A stretch of DNA of 24,054 nucleotides, from contig JBAQNC010000239.1 in the NCBI GenBank assembly GCA_049303435.1, forward strand, positions 1-24,054, in the 5' to 3' direction. Source of the stretch: Parvibaculum sp049303435 (lineage in GTDB: Bacteria; Pseudomonadota; Alphaproteobacteria; Parvibaculales; Parvibaculaceae). The position numbers and the translations under genes are program-made. Of this stretch, positions 7,413 to 15,926 are shown one piece after another (position 1 is the first letter of the stretch; the number at the start of each line of letters is the position of its first letter). The notes under the pieces are model-generated. The model had not been told where the DNA came from and did no database searches. It saw only the letters and a list, made by a program, of their open reading frames with translations.

Positions 7413-8978
7413 ATGCAGAAGCAATTGTCATTTCCCCTCGCAGGCGAGACGCCTGACAAAGGTGTCGGCAGTTCCTTCTCCCATCGTGTTCAAGACCCCT
7501 CATCCGCTTCCCAAAGCCTGACCCAAATCACCGACGAAGACATTTACGGCGACACGCTGCGTGAAGAATGCGGCGTGTTCGGCGTGTTCGGCCATCCAGA
7601 CGCCGCCGCTCTGACAGCGCTGGGTCTGCACGCGCTTCAGCATCGCGGTCAGGAAGCCGCCGGCATCGTCAGCTTCGACGGTGAGCATTTCCATTCCGAA
7701 CGTCGCATGGGCCTGGTCGGCGATCATTTCTCCAGCGGCAAGGTCATGGATCGCCTGAAGGGCGACATCAGCATCGGCCATGTGCGCTACTCGACCACAG
7801 GCGAAACGGTCCTGCGCAACGTGCAGCCGCTCTTTGCCGAGCTTTGGGGCGGCGGCATCGCCATTGCCCATAATGGCAACCTGACCAACGCCATGACGAT
7901 CCGCAACGAACTCGTCCGCGCCGGTTCCATCTTTCAGTCAACCTCGGATACTGAAACCATTCTGCAACTCATCGCGCGCAGCCGCACGCCGCGCGTGATG
8001 GACCGTTTCATCGATGCGCTGAGGCAGATTGAAGGGGCCTATGCCCTTGTCGCCATGACGCCCAAAAAACTCATCGGCGCGCGCGACCCGCTGGGCATTC
8101 GCCCTCTGATTCTCGGTTCGCTTGCAGGCGCGCCCATTCTCTGTTCCGAAACGGTTGCCCTCGACATTATCGGCGCCGACTTCGTGCGCGAGATCGAACC
8201 CGGCGAAATCGTGATCTGCACGAAAGAAGGCATCGAATCGATCCGGCCCTTCCCCACGCAGGCCCCGCGGCCCTGCGTGTTCGAATATATCTATTTCGCC
8301 CGGCCCGACAGCATCGTCGGCGGGCGCTCGGTCTATAATGTTCGCAAGGCCCTCGGACAGGAACTGGCCCGCGAAAACGGCGTCGAGGCGGACGTGGTCA
8401 TTCCCGTGCCGGACAGCGGCGTGCCGGCCGCCATCGGCTACGCCAATGAAAGCGGCATTGCCTTCGAGCTTGGCATCATCCGCAATCATTATGTGGGCCG
8501 CACCTTCATCGAGCCGACGCAGCATATTCGCGCGCTCGGCGTGAAGCTCAAGCACAATGCCAATCGCGCCGTTGTCGAAGGCAAACGGATCATCCTGATC
8601 GACGACAGTATCGTGCGCGGCACGACCTCGGTGAAGATCGTGAAGATGATGTATGAAGCGGGCGCGAAAGAAGTGCATATGCGCATTGCCAGTCCGCCGA
8701 TCACGCATTCCGATTTTTACGGCATCGACACGCCCGAGCGCGAACAGTTGCTTGCCGCTCAATATGATCTTGCCGGCATGCGCGACTATATCGGCGTCGA
8801 CAGTCTCGCCTTTATTTCGGTCGATGGACTTTATCGCGCCATGGGCTATGCGGGTCGCGATAATGAGCACCCGCAATTCACCGATCATTGCTTCACCGGC
8901 GACTATCCGACGCCCCTGACAGATCTGAATGGCGAACAACGCACGCGGCAATTGTCGCTGCTCGCCGAGATCGCATAA
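7413..8978 (+). CDS. purF: Amidophosphoribosyltransferase (PurF)
   Basis: PurF makes 5-phosphoribosylamine from PRPP and glutamine, the first committed step of purine synthesis. The N-terminal nucleophile glutaminase site is 'EECGVFGV' (C53 with this start), followed by 'LHALQHRGQEAAGI'; the PRPP-binding loop 'ILIDDSIVRGTTS' is near residue 393. The ATG at 7413 is preferred because GGAG (7401-7404) sits 8 bases upstream; the longer ATG at 7359 would overlap cvpA by 11 bases. Either start leaves at least 52 residues before the catalytic Cys, so a propeptide must be removed to free it. The 521-residue length fits family members carrying such a lead. A YciK-like dehydrogenase follows 10 bases later. 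Confidence 0.96.
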   Translation: MQKQLSFPLAGETPDKGVGSSFSHRVQDPSSASQSLTQITDEDIYGDTLREECGVFGVFGHPDAAALTALGLHALQHRGQEAAGIVSFDGEHFHSERRMGLVGDHFSSGKVMDRLKGDISIGHVRYSTTGETVLRNVQPLFAELWGGGIAIAHNGNLTNAMTIRNELVRAGSIFQSTSDTETILQLIARSRTPRVMDRFIDALRQIEGAYALVAMTPKKLIGARDPLGIRPLILGSLAGAPILCSETVALDIIGADFVREIEPGEIVICTKEGIESIRPFPTQAPRPCVFEYIYFARPDSIVGGRSVYNVRKALGQELARENGVEADVVIPVPDSGVPAAIGYANESGIAFELGIIRNHYVGRTFIEPTQHIRALGVKLKHNANRAVVEGKRIILIDDSIVRGTTSVKIVKMMYEAGAKEVHMRIASPPITHSDFYGIDTPEREQLLAAQYDLAGMRDYIGVDSLAFISVDGLYRAMGYAGRDNEHPQFTDHCFTGDYPTPLTDLNGEQRTRQLSLLAEIA

Positions 8979-8988
8979 GAGTAAAAAC

Positions 8989-9714
8989 ATGAGTGGACGG
9001 CTTCGGGATCGCATCGCGGTCATCACTGGCGCATCGCGCGGAATTGGGCGCGCGGTTGCCCTTGGCTTTGCGGCGGAAGGCGCCCACGTCATTCTCGTCG
9101 CCCGCACCGTTGGCGGACTTGAAGAAGTCGATGACGAAATCCGCAAGATTGGCGGCAAGGCAACTCTCGTCCCGCTCGACCTCACCGACTTCGACGCCAT
9201 CGACCGTTTGGGCGCGAGCATCTACGAGCGTTGGGGCAAGCTCGATATTCTGGTCGCCAATGCCGGCACTCTCGGTGTGCTGACGCCTGTGAGCCATCTC
9301 GAGATCAAGGCCTGGGACAAGATACTCAACACCAACATGACCGCCAACTGGCGCATGATCCGTTCCTTCGAGCCACTGCTGAAGCGTTCGGATGCAGGGC
9401 GTGCGATCTTCGTCACCTCTGGCGCGACCCACAAGAACAAGCCCTATTGGGGCGGTTACGCCATGAGCAAGGCGGCGCTTGAAGCGCTGGTAAAAACCTG
9501 GGCTGCGGAATGCGCCAATACCAGTATCAAGGCGAACCTGCTGAGCCCCGGCCCGACGCGCACTGCAATGCGCAAACAGGCTATGCCCGGCGAAGATCCT
9601 ACGACGCTGACGAAGCCCGCCGACCTCGTGCCGCTCTTCATCGAAATGGCGTCGCCTGACTATCAGAAGAACGGCGAAGTCGTCGAATATGTGAAGACAA
9701 AGGCCAAGGCCTGA
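8989..9714 (+). CDS. YciK-like short-chain dehydrogenase/reductase
   Basis: This is a 241-residue classical SDR, an NAD(P)-dependent oxidoreductase. The nucleotide site is TGASRGIG (13-20), the 'NAG' motif is near residues 90-92, the catalytic Ser lies in 'FVTSGATH' (about 142-144), and Tyr/Lys lie in 'GGYAMSKAAL' (about 157-162). The stretch 'SPGPTRTAMRKQAMPGEDPTTLTKPADLVPLF' closely follows the pattern of E. coli YciK, whose substrate is not established. The ATG at 8989 gives the standard N-terminus; the Shine-Dalgarno is weak. Following purF by 10 bases, it is likely cotranscribed and is the last gene of the plus-strand run, converging on the glyoxalase-like gene. Confidence 0.88.
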   Translation: MSGRLRDRIAVITGASRGIGRAVALGFAAEGAHVILVARTVGGLEEVDDEIRKIGGKATLVPLDLTDFDAIDRLGASIYERWGKLDILVANAGTLGVLTPVSHLEIKAWDKILNTNMTANWRMIRSFEPLLKRSDAGRAIFVTSGATHKNKPYWGGYAMSKAALEALVKTWAAECANTSIKANLLSPGPTRTAMRKQAMPGEDPTTLTKPADLVPLFIEMASPDYQKNGEVVEYVKTKAKA

Positions 9715-9722
9715 CGACACGG

Positions 9723-10166
9723 CTAAAGCGGACGATGCCCGATCATCTGGGCGATCATCAACAGATAACCGTCCGGGTCCTGCACGAAGAACTCGCGCTG
9801 GCCGCCTTCGCGGTCGCCGTGTCTGCGCCAGACTTCGCGAGGACCTGAATGCAGCGGCCATGCGGCTGCATTGACGGCGGCGAACAACTCATCCCAATCA
9901 TCGACATAGAGCTGAAACATGGCGCCGCGCCCGAAGGGCTGGTCGAGCGGCCCGGTTTCCCAATTGCCGCTGCGCTCGCAGAGCATGACCTGAATACCTT
10001 CGGAACGTTCGAGATAGACGAACTTTTCAGCGGGACGCTGATAGGCGATGGTGAAGCCCAAGACGTCGCACCAGAATTTACGACTGGCGGCGATATCGGA
10101 AACCAGCAATTCCGGCACGAGTTTCGACCAGCCGCCTTGCGGCGGCTTGCCGAACTCGTCAGTCAT
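9723..10166 (-). CDS. Glyoxalase/bleomycin-resistance (VOC) superfamily protein
   Basis: This 147-residue protein shows the vicinal-oxygen-chelate pattern: 'LVPELLVSDIAASRKFWCDVLGFTIAYQRP' opens the first beta-alpha-beta-beta-beta module, and 'QREFFVQDPDGYLLMIAQ' closes the second with the usual metal-ligand glutamate/aspartate region. Members include glyoxalase I, dioxygenases and drug-binding resistance proteins (bleomycin type); the 'F.VQDPDGYLL' end is common in the latter group, but the substrate is unknown. The ATG at 10166 is chosen because it overlaps the stop of der by 8 bases (ATGACTGA on the minus strand), a coupling arrangement, and because upstream residues read as antisense of der. 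Confidence 0.85.
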   Translation of the reverse strand: MTDEFGKPPQGGWSKLVPELLVSDIAASRKFWCDVLGFTIAYQRPAEKFVYLERSEGIQVMLCERSGNWETGPLDQPFGRGAMFQLYVDDWDELFAAVNAAAWPLHSGPREVWRRHGDREGGQREFFVQDPDGYLLMIAQMIGHRPL

Positions 10167-11577
10167 TGCGACGCTTCTTGTCGGCAAAGGGATTTTTACG
10201 TGCACGCATGAAGAGACGAATGGGCACGGCCGGAATATCAAAAGCCTCACGCAAGCCATTGACCAGATATCGCTTGTAAGCGGTCGGCACTTCCGCGGCA
10301 CGGCTGGAGAAAACCGCGAAAGTCGGCGGACGCGATTTGACCTGCGCCATATATTTCAGATTGATCGCACGGCCCTTGACGGCGGGTGGCGGATGGCGCG
10401 CCACGGCGTCTTCAAGCCAGCGATTGAGCTTGGCGGTCGAGACGCGCGAATTCCAGAGTCGGTGCACACGCTCGATAGCGGGCATGAGCTTGTCGGTGCC
10501 GCGTCCGGTAAGCGCCGACAGCGTGACGATGGGCAGGCCGCGCACCTGAGGCAACAGACGTTCCAGCTCTTCCTTCAATTCGCGCAGTTTTTCCTGCGGG
10601 TTCTCGACTGTGTCCCACTTGTTGACGACAATGATCATGCCGCGACCTTCGCGCTCGACCAGATCGGCGATGTGAAGGTCCTGCCGCTCGAAAGGAATGC
10701 TGGCGTCAAGCGTGATGGCGACAACCTCGGCAAAGCGAATGGCGCGCAGCGTGTCAGCGACGGAAAGCTTTTCCAGCTTTTGCGTTACACGCGCGCGACG
10801 GCGCATGCCCGCCGTGTCCCAGAGCTTGACGCGGCGTCCATGCCACATCCATTCGATGCCGATGGAATCGCGCGTGATACCCGCTTCGGGACCGGTCATC
10901 ATGCGATCTTCGCCGAGCAGGAGATTGACCAGTGTCGACTTGCCTACATTGGGACGACCGACGACGGCTATGCGCAGCGGCGCTTCGAGATCGGGCTCCC
11001 AAGGCGCGTCAGGATCGAAGGGGCCTTCGCCACCTTCGGCCTCATAGTCCTCTTGCGCCTGACGTGCATCAATCGCGTCGGCGGCATCGGAGAAGGGTTG
11101 CAAGGCGTCATAAAGATCGGAAAGCCCTTCGCCATGTTCTGCCGACAAAGGGATCGGCGCGCCGAGGCCCAGTTCATAGGCTTCCATCCGTCCCGCCTGT
11201 CCCGCGCCGCCTTCGCATTTGTTGGCGGCGAGAATGACGGGCGTCGGGAATTTGCGGAGGATCTGGGCAAAGCGCTTGTCGAGCGGGGTAACGCCCGCGC
11301 GAGCGTCCATCAACAGCAGGCAGACATCGGCGTCGGCAATGGCGGCGTCGGTCTGTCGGCGCATGCGCGCCTCCAGGCTGTCGTCGGTTGCTTCTTCGAG
11401 CCCGGCGGTGTCGATGATGGTGAATGTGAGGTCGCCAAGATGCGCCTCGCCTTCGCGGCGATCACGAGTAACGCCGGGGGTATCGTCCACCAGCGCCAGC
11501 TTCTTGCCGACGAGCCTGTTAAAAAGTGTGGACTTGCCGACATTCGGCCGTCCCACAATGGCGACCTTGAATGACAC
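10159..11577 (-). CDS. der: Ribosome biogenesis GTPase Der (EngA)
   Basis: Der is an essential double-GTPase needed for 50S subunit maturation. Two tandem G domains are seen, each starting with GRPNVGKST (residues 9-17 and about 206-215); each has a DTAG-type G3 ('IIDTAGLEE', 'LWDTAGMRR') and NKxD-type G4 ('AANKCEGG' is a divergent first copy, 'VVNKWDTV' the second). They are joined by an acidic linker (about 165-200, including 'GGEGPFDPDAPWEPD') longer than in E. coli, as is common in alphaproteobacteria. The C-terminal KH-like domain follows ('PPTFAVFSSRAAEVPTAYKRYLVN'). The start is GTG at 11577 with GAGAGG upstream. Gene order panB-yfgM-bamB-der supports the assignment. Confidence 0.97.
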   Translation of the reverse strand: MSFKVAIVGRPNVGKSTLFNRLVGKKLALVDDTPGVTRDRREGEAHLGDLTFTIIDTAGLEEATDDSLEARMRRQTDAAIADADVCLLLMDARAGVTPLDKRFAQILRKFPTPVILAANKCEGGAGQAGRMEAYELGLGAPIPLSAEHGEGLSDLYDALQPFSDAADAIDARQAQEDYEAEGGEGPFDPDAPWEPDLEAPLRIAVVGRPNVGKSTLVNLLLGEDRMMTGPEAGITRDSIGIEWMWHGRRVKLWDTAGMRRRARVTQKLEKLSVADTLRAIRFAEVVAITLDASIPFERQDLHIADLVEREGRGMIIVVNKWDTVENPQEKLRELKEELERLLPQVRGLPIVTLSALTGRGTDKLMPAIERVHRLWNSRVSTAKLNRWLEDAVARHPPPAVKGRAINLKYMAQVKSRPPTFAVFSSRAAEVPTAYKRYLVNGLREAFDIPAVPIRLFMRARKNPFADKKRRND

Positions 11578-11630
11578 CTTGTAGCCTCTCTATGGGGCGC
11601 TGCTCACGACGAGAGCGCCCTCCACCGAAC

Positions 11631-13007
11631 TCAACGCAACGCTTCGAGCGTGCCGTCGTCAGTCAGAATGTAAACAATACCGCCCGCGACGATCGGCGCG
11701 ATCAACGTCTTGCCCGGCAGATCAAAACGGCCAAGAACCTTGCCTGTCGTCGGCGAGAGCTTGACGCCTTCGCCTGTCGTCGAGACGAGGACCAGTTGAT
11801 CGCCAGCAAAGACGGGGCCGCTCCACTCAATCGGCTCGGAGCGATCTTCCGGGTCTTCCCAGCGGTCGAGTTTTGTCAGCCAGTGAATGCGGCCATCGCG
11901 ACGCGACATGCCGATGACTTCCTGATCGGTCGTGACCAGAAAAATATAATCGCCCGACACCCAAGGGGTCTGCACGCCCGGCACATCACGCGTCCAGACG
12001 CGCTCGCCTGTCCGCAGGTCGATCGACACGAAGCGACCGGAGTGACTGATCGCAAAGACGCGATCCCCATCGATCACCGGACGCCCGGCAATGTCGTTCA
12101 ACTCGCTGAGCGAAGTGAGGTTGCCGGTCCGGGTCAGGCTGTCAGACCAAAGCACAGTGCCATTCTCCGCCCGAAGCGCGAAAAGTTCGCCCGACGAATA
12201 GGGCGCGATCACAAAGGAGCCCGCAACCGCCGGGCTGGTCGCCGCCAGAATGCCTGCCGCTTCGGTGATGCCGCGGTGACGCCAGATGATTTCGCCTGTC
12301 TTTTGCGAAAGACAAAGCATCTGATTATCGGAAGTCACCACAAACACGAGACCATTGCTCGCCGTCGGCGAGGCGCGGAATGGAACCACGGCATCTGTGG
12401 TCCACAAGACCTTGCCATCACTTGCGCCGAGCTTGTGCACCTGACCAAAACCGGTCGCGACATAGATATCGCCGTCATCATAGGCGATGCCGCCGCCGCG
12501 CGCCTTATCGGAATCCTGATCCTTGGGCGTCAGGTCCTGCGTCCAGATCTTCTTGCCCGTCTTGGCGTCGAAGGCGCGGACATGCGCCTCGGCATCGAGA
12601 ATATAAATTTTGCCATCCGCGACGATGGGCGAAGCCACGAGTTGCGATGTGCCGCTCGAACCCGCACCTGCATTCACCGCCCAAAGCCGCTCCAGCTTGC
12701 CGGAAGCCGCCAGACGAACCATATCGTTCTGGGCATTGCCACCCGGCTGAGTCCAGTTCGCGTTGGACGTAGCAAGCGGCAGATCGATTTCCGAGCCCTT
12801 GGTCTCGGGATCGACGGCCAGCTTGGTTTCGAGTTCCATCACCGACAGGCGTTTGCCCGGCAACTTCGGCTTGGTTGCAGAGTCGAACATGCCACCGACA
12901 GTGTCGCACCCGGCAAGGCCGAGCGATGCCACCGCAAAAAGCGTCAAACAAACTGCGCGAACCCGACGACCGACGCGAAACGCATGCACTTCTACTTCAG
13001 CAGCCAT
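11631..13007 (-). CDS. bamB: Outer membrane assembly lipoprotein BamB-like (PQQ beta-propeller)
   Basis: BamB is a lipoprotein scaffold of the BAM complex that inserts beta-barrel proteins into the outer membrane. An Arg-rich n-region (R11-R17) leads into a hydrophobic stretch ending in the lipobox LAGC with C34 as the lipidated residue. The rest is a repeat protein with PQQ-type beta-propeller blades marked by recurring 'G.V.W..D' and 'DG.IYV' patterns ('DGKIYILDAEAHVRAFDAKTGKKIW', 'GQVHKLGASDGKVLWTTD', 'TDDGTLEALR'). At 458 residues it is longer than E. coli BamB (about 390) because of a lead of roughly 60 residues before the first blade. It starts 6 bases after the YfgM-like gene and precedes der, as in many proteobacteria. 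Confidence 0.9.
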   Translation of the reverse strand: MAAEVEVHAFRVGRRVRAVCLTLFAVASLGLAGCDTVGGMFDSATKPKLPGKRLSVMELETKLAVDPETKGSEIDLPLATSNANWTQPGGNAQNDMVRLAASGKLERLWAVNAGAGSSGTSQLVASPIVADGKIYILDAEAHVRAFDAKTGKKIWTQDLTPKDQDSDKARGGGIAYDDGDIYVATGFGQVHKLGASDGKVLWTTDAVVPFRASPTASNGLVFVVTSDNQMLCLSQKTGEIIWRHRGITEAAGILAATSPAVAGSFVIAPYSSGELFALRAENGTVLWSDSLTRTGNLTSLSELNDIAGRPVIDGDRVFAISHSGRFVSIDLRTGERVWTRDVPGVQTPWVSGDYIFLVTTDQEVIGMSRRDGRIHWLTKLDRWEDPEDRSEPIEWSGPVFAGDQLVLVSTTGEGVKLSPTTGKVLGRFDLPGKTLIAPIVAGGIVYILTDDGTLEALR

Positions 13008-13013
13008 CTGGAA

Positions 13014-13778
13014 TCACTCCGACTTCGTGTCCGGGGCCGCTTTCGCGTCTGCCCCATTGGTGGGAGCGGGCTCAGCCGCTTTTTCTTCTTTGCTCTTGTC
13101 CGTTGTCGTATCCGCCACCGCTGGGGTCGGCAGGTGCGGCGCGAGCAGCGCCTGCATCACATGAGCGCGGTCGCGCAGGCCGGGAGATGATTTCTCATCA
13201 GCGATGATGGCCGAAAAATTGGCTTCGGCTTCAGCGTATTTCTTCGCCTTATAGGCGGAGAGGCCGAGCAATTCGCGTGCGTTGTTGCGCCAGATATTGC
13301 CGGATTCATCGAGCGAGGCGAGACGCGCATTCATCTCGTCATAGGAAGAGGTGTCAACAAGCAGAAGTCCGGCCTTGACCTGCGCCATGCCGCGCAGGAT
13401 CGGCGACACGCCACTATCGTCCGCAATCTTGTCGAGCGCGGCGACCGCACCCTTCTCGTCGCCCGCCTTGACCAACTCACCCGCCTGCTGCATCCGCGCA
13501 AGAACGGCGTAGCCTCTGGTCGCATTCTCGGCGAAGGCGCCAAGCGCGGCGGCGGCTTCTTCCGGCTTCTGTGTGGCGGCGACGGCCATCAGGGCGTCAT
13601 ATTCTGCCGACGAGGCTTCGGCCCTGGATGTCACCCAGGCGCGCCAACCGACGATCATGGCAGCGACAACCACGATGCCAACGGCGAGGCTGATCAGGTA
13701 GATTCCGTATTTTTCCCAGAGTTTGTTTACTTGTTCGCGGCGAAGATCTTGTTCGATTTCGCTGAAGATATCGGTCAA
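13014..13778 (-). CDS. YfgM-like ancillary SecYEG/TPR membrane protein
   Basis: This 254-residue protein has a short cytoplasmic segment ('IFSEIEQDLRREQVNKLWEKYG'), one membrane helix (about 26-45), and a periplasmic helical domain with TPR-like repeats ('NNARELLGLSAYKAKKYAEAEANFSAI'). This is the architecture of E. coli YfgM, which associates with the SecYEG translocon and periplasmic chaperones. The C-terminal ~40 residues are Ala/Pro/Lys-rich and probably disordered. The start is TTG at 13778, with GGGAG a suitable distance upstream. It is followed at once by bamB, the same pairing as yfgM-bamB-der in gammaproteobacteria. A family assignment by architecture and context, not by a catalytic motif. 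Confidence 0.87.
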   Translation of the reverse strand: MTDIFSEIEQDLRREQVNKLWEKYGIYLISLAVGIVVVAAMIVGWRAWVTSRAEASSAEYDALMAVAATQKPEEAAAALGAFAENATRGYAVLARMQQAGELVKAGDEKGAVAALDKIADDSGVSPILRGMAQVKAGLLLVDTSSYDEMNARLASLDESGNIWRNNARELLGLSAYKAKKYAEAEANFSAIIADEKSSPGLRDRAHVMQALLAPHLPTPAVADTTTDKSKEEKAAEPAPTNGADAKAAPDTKSE

Positions 13779-13949
13779 GTGAGCACTCCCGAAGATTGGG
13801 CAAGGGAAAAAACGACGATATGAGGAGGCTGCACGGCAGCACGAGAATCCCCCTCCATCGATGCTGGCAAAGCCAGGCGGCGTAAAATAGCCCGGGGGCT
13901 TGCCGAAGGCAAACCGGAAGCATCGTTAAGGGCCCGCAAATCCCTGTAA

Positions 13950-14774
13950 TTATTTCACTTTTTTCATGCCGTAGGTGTTTTCGACCGCCGGGAAGGTGCG
14001 GGCGCGAACCTCACGGGCATAAGCCTCGGCTGCGCCGGCGATCTGGGCGCCCAGGGTGGCAAATTCCTTGACAAATTTGGGGGCCTTGGGCGACAGGCCG
14101 AGCATGTCTTCCAGCACCAGAATCTGGCCGTCACATTCCGCCGACGCGCCAATGCCAATGGTCGGCACGGCAATCTGGCGGGTGATACGGGCTGCCAGCG
14201 GTTCGGCCATGCCTTCCAGAACAACGGCAAAGGCACCAGCTTCCGACACGGCGGCGGCATCTTCTTCAATCGCGGTCCATTCTTCCTCGACGCGACCTTG
14301 CGTTTTGAAGCCGCCCATCGTCTGGACCGACTGGGGCGTCAGACCAATATGCGCCATAACCGGAATGCCTCGTTCACTCAAATAGTGAACGGTTTCAGCC
14401 AGACGCTTGCCGCCCTCCATTTTCACGGCTGTGCAGCCGGTTTCCTTCATGATCCGCACGGCATTGCGGAAGGCGACTTCCGGGCTTTCTTCATAAGACC
14501 CGAAAGGCATATCGACGACGACGAGCGCGCGCTCCGTGCCGCGCATCACGGCGGCGCCATGAGCGATCATCATGTCGATGGTCACGCCCAAAGTCGTTTC
14601 CATGCCGTACATGACCATGCCGAGCGAGTCGCCCACCAGAATGACATCGACGTAAGGGTCGATGAAGCGGGCGGTATGAGCATGATAGGAGGTCAGGCAG
14701 ACGACCGGGTCGCCGCCCTTGCGGGCGAGGATTTCGGGAACGGTGATGCGCTTGATCTTCGACTGAACGGACAT
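13950..14774 (-). CDS. panB: 3-methyl-2-oxobutanoate hydroxymethyltransferase (PanB)
   Basis: PanB transfers a hydroxymethyl group from 5,10-methylene-tetrahydrofolate to 2-oxoisovalerate, giving ketopantoate for pantothenate and CoA synthesis. Conserved blocks seen are 'ILVGDSLGMVMYGMETTLGVTIDMM' (metal-binding Asp in DSLG), 'AVKMEGG' and 'FAVVLEGM' with the catalytic glutamate, and 'IGIGASAECDGQILVLEDMLGL'. The ATG at 14774 (274 residues) is preferred over an ATG three codons upstream because AAGGA sits 8 bases before it and directly abuts the earlier one. It heads a minus-strand group with the YfgM-like gene, bamB and der, although a 171-base gap to the next gene could hold its own promoter. 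panC is not in the window. Confidence 0.96.
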   Translation of the reverse strand: MSVQSKIKRITVPEILARKGGDPVVCLTSYHAHTARFIDPYVDVILVGDSLGMVMYGMETTLGVTIDMMIAHGAAVMRGTERALVVVDMPFGSYEESPEVAFRNAVRIMKETGCTAVKMEGGKRLAETVHYLSERGIPVMAHIGLTPQSVQTMGGFKTQGRVEEEWTAIEEDAAAVSEAGAFAVVLEGMAEPLAARITRQIAVPTIGIGASAECDGQILVLEDMLGLSPKAPKFVKEFATLGAQIAGAAEAYAREVRARTFPAVENTYGMKKVK

Positions 14775-14948
14775 CGGGATCATCCTTACACTTGAGCGGC
14801 GCCCGAATTACATTCAGGGCACACGGGGACTGCGTGGGTGGCCGGATGCCACTGCGAAAAAGACTTACCAAACAAGCCTTTAGATGCCTCCCGGCACCTT
14901 CCCTGATCCTTGTGGGCGGACTTTACCCGACCAGCCCCGAATGCGCAA

Positions 14949-15857
14949 TCAAAGCGGCTCCCCGCCCTGCCCCGGCACATCGGCGGGGGCAAGCCCGATG
15001 ATTTCGCGGTAGGCGACGGAGAGCATGGTGATCGTCAACATGACCCAAGCGATCTGAATGGGAAGGTCAACGATAGACGCGATCCAATATGACGTCGGAT
15101 GTTCGAGGAGTTCCTTAAGCGCTTCCGGCGTCTGCGCCATGGGAATGCCAAGAAGCCAATTGATCAAAAGCATGGCCAAGACGCCAGGAGATGCGAGCAA
15201 ACTGATCAACAACATATATCCAATCATTCGCCAGCTATTGCCGCCGCTCAAATCCCAGATACGCCGCAGTTCGCTGGCGTGGCCAATGGCGACATGCAGG
15301 AGAACGAGGACAAGCCGTCCGATTACCAACATCACGCACAGAACGGCTGCAAAATAGCCGAGCACAAGAGCCCCGACCAACGCAGAGGGAAGAGAATTCG
15401 GATCAAAAGAACCGGAATTGGGCGCACCGACAATGGCCATGACCACACCAAATGCCAGAAAAAGAAGCCCGATCTTGATTCCAGACCAGATGTAGAGCCA
15501 TTCACTCCGACCAAATTCGAAGCCCGTGCCACCCACACCATGATGACGCTCGCCCAAAAGTACAAATCGGTGGAACCCGACGGCGACCACTGTGAGAACG
15601 AGATATTTGAAAAACGACATGCCATAGAGCGTCGGCATGACCTCCATGAAAGCCTCCATTCGAGCTTGTTGGCTGGCAGCATCATCAAGGAAAGCGGCGT
15701 TCTCCACCATATGCTGCAGAAACCACCAGCCGCCAACAATGCTAACGACAGCCCACACGAGCAAGGGCAGCCATGCGACGCGGATGAGGTCGATGAAATG
15801 CCGGAATACACCCGAATAGACTTCGCCCACTGACCTGAATACCGCCAGCTTTCTCAT
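14949..15857 (-). CDS. Unrecognised multi-spanning membrane protein (paralogue 1)
   Basis: I do not recognise a named function. The 302-residue protein begins 'MRKLAVFRSVGEVYSGVFRHFIDLIRVAWLPLLVW' and has about six hydrophobic segments (roughly 25-48, 83-103, 125-145, 163-192, 208-232, 255-278). It resembles the next gene upstream (15927-16763): both share a 'Y(S/A)G.(F/W)(R/S)H...(L/V)IR..WLP' opening, a '(H/Y)RF(V/I)L(L/I)GE' motif near residue 100, 'GN(S/F)WR(M/I)' around 205, and a terminal 'AYRE(I/L)IG'. A GGGGGAGA Shine-Dalgarno precedes the ATG. It is last in a three-gene minus-strand set behind the TPR protein. The C-terminal tail is short, Pro/Gly-rich and probably cytoplasmic. A transport, lipid-related or signalling role cannot be decided. 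Confidence 0.85.
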   Translation of the reverse strand: MRKLAVFRSVGEVYSGVFRHFIDLIRVAWLPLLVWAVVSIVGGWWFLQHMVENAAFLDDAASQQARMEAFMEVMPTLYGMSFFKYLVLTVVAVGFHRFVLLGERHHGVGGTGFEFGRSEWLYIWSGIKIGLLFLAFGVVMAIVGAPNSGSFDPNSLPSALVGALVLGYFAAVLCVMLVIGRLVLVLLHVAIGHASELRRIWDLSGGNSWRMIGYMLLISLLASPGVLAMLLINWLLGIPMAQTPEALKELLEHPTSYWIASIVDLPIQIAWVMLTITMLSVAYREIIGLAPADVPGQGGEPL

Positions 15858-15926
15858 GTCCGAATCTCCCCCTGCACATTTGACCAGGTGAGCTTAGGGT
15901 GAAAACAACAATTTCACCAAGAAAGA

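Noticed and set aside
7938..9221. 427-codon open frame on the minus strand opposite purF
   Set aside because: Antisense of conserved PurF and SDR sequences, no domain seen.
10048..11574. 508-codon open frame on the plus strand opposite der
   Set aside because: It mirrors der codon by codon and lacks any domain pattern; der with its two G domains is certain.
11595..11620. 7-bp inverted repeat (GGGCGCT / AGCGCCC) between bamB and der, possible terminator
   Set aside because: Loop of 12 bases and no T-run on the minus strand; the genes are probably cotranscribed.
11571..13190. 539-codon open frame on the plus strand opposite bamB and the YfgM-like gene
   Set aside because: Spans two convincing genes on the other strand and has shadow-like composition with no motif.
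13779..13949. 171-base gap between panB and the YfgM-like gene as a possible RNA gene or riboswitch
   Set aside because: Only short weak stems and no tRNA-like or known riboswitch core were seen.
14784..14948. 165-base gap upstream of panB with a short minus-strand frame ending in 'CPECNSGAAQV'
   Set aside because: A single CPEC is not a zinc ribbon, and there is no good start or family pattern.
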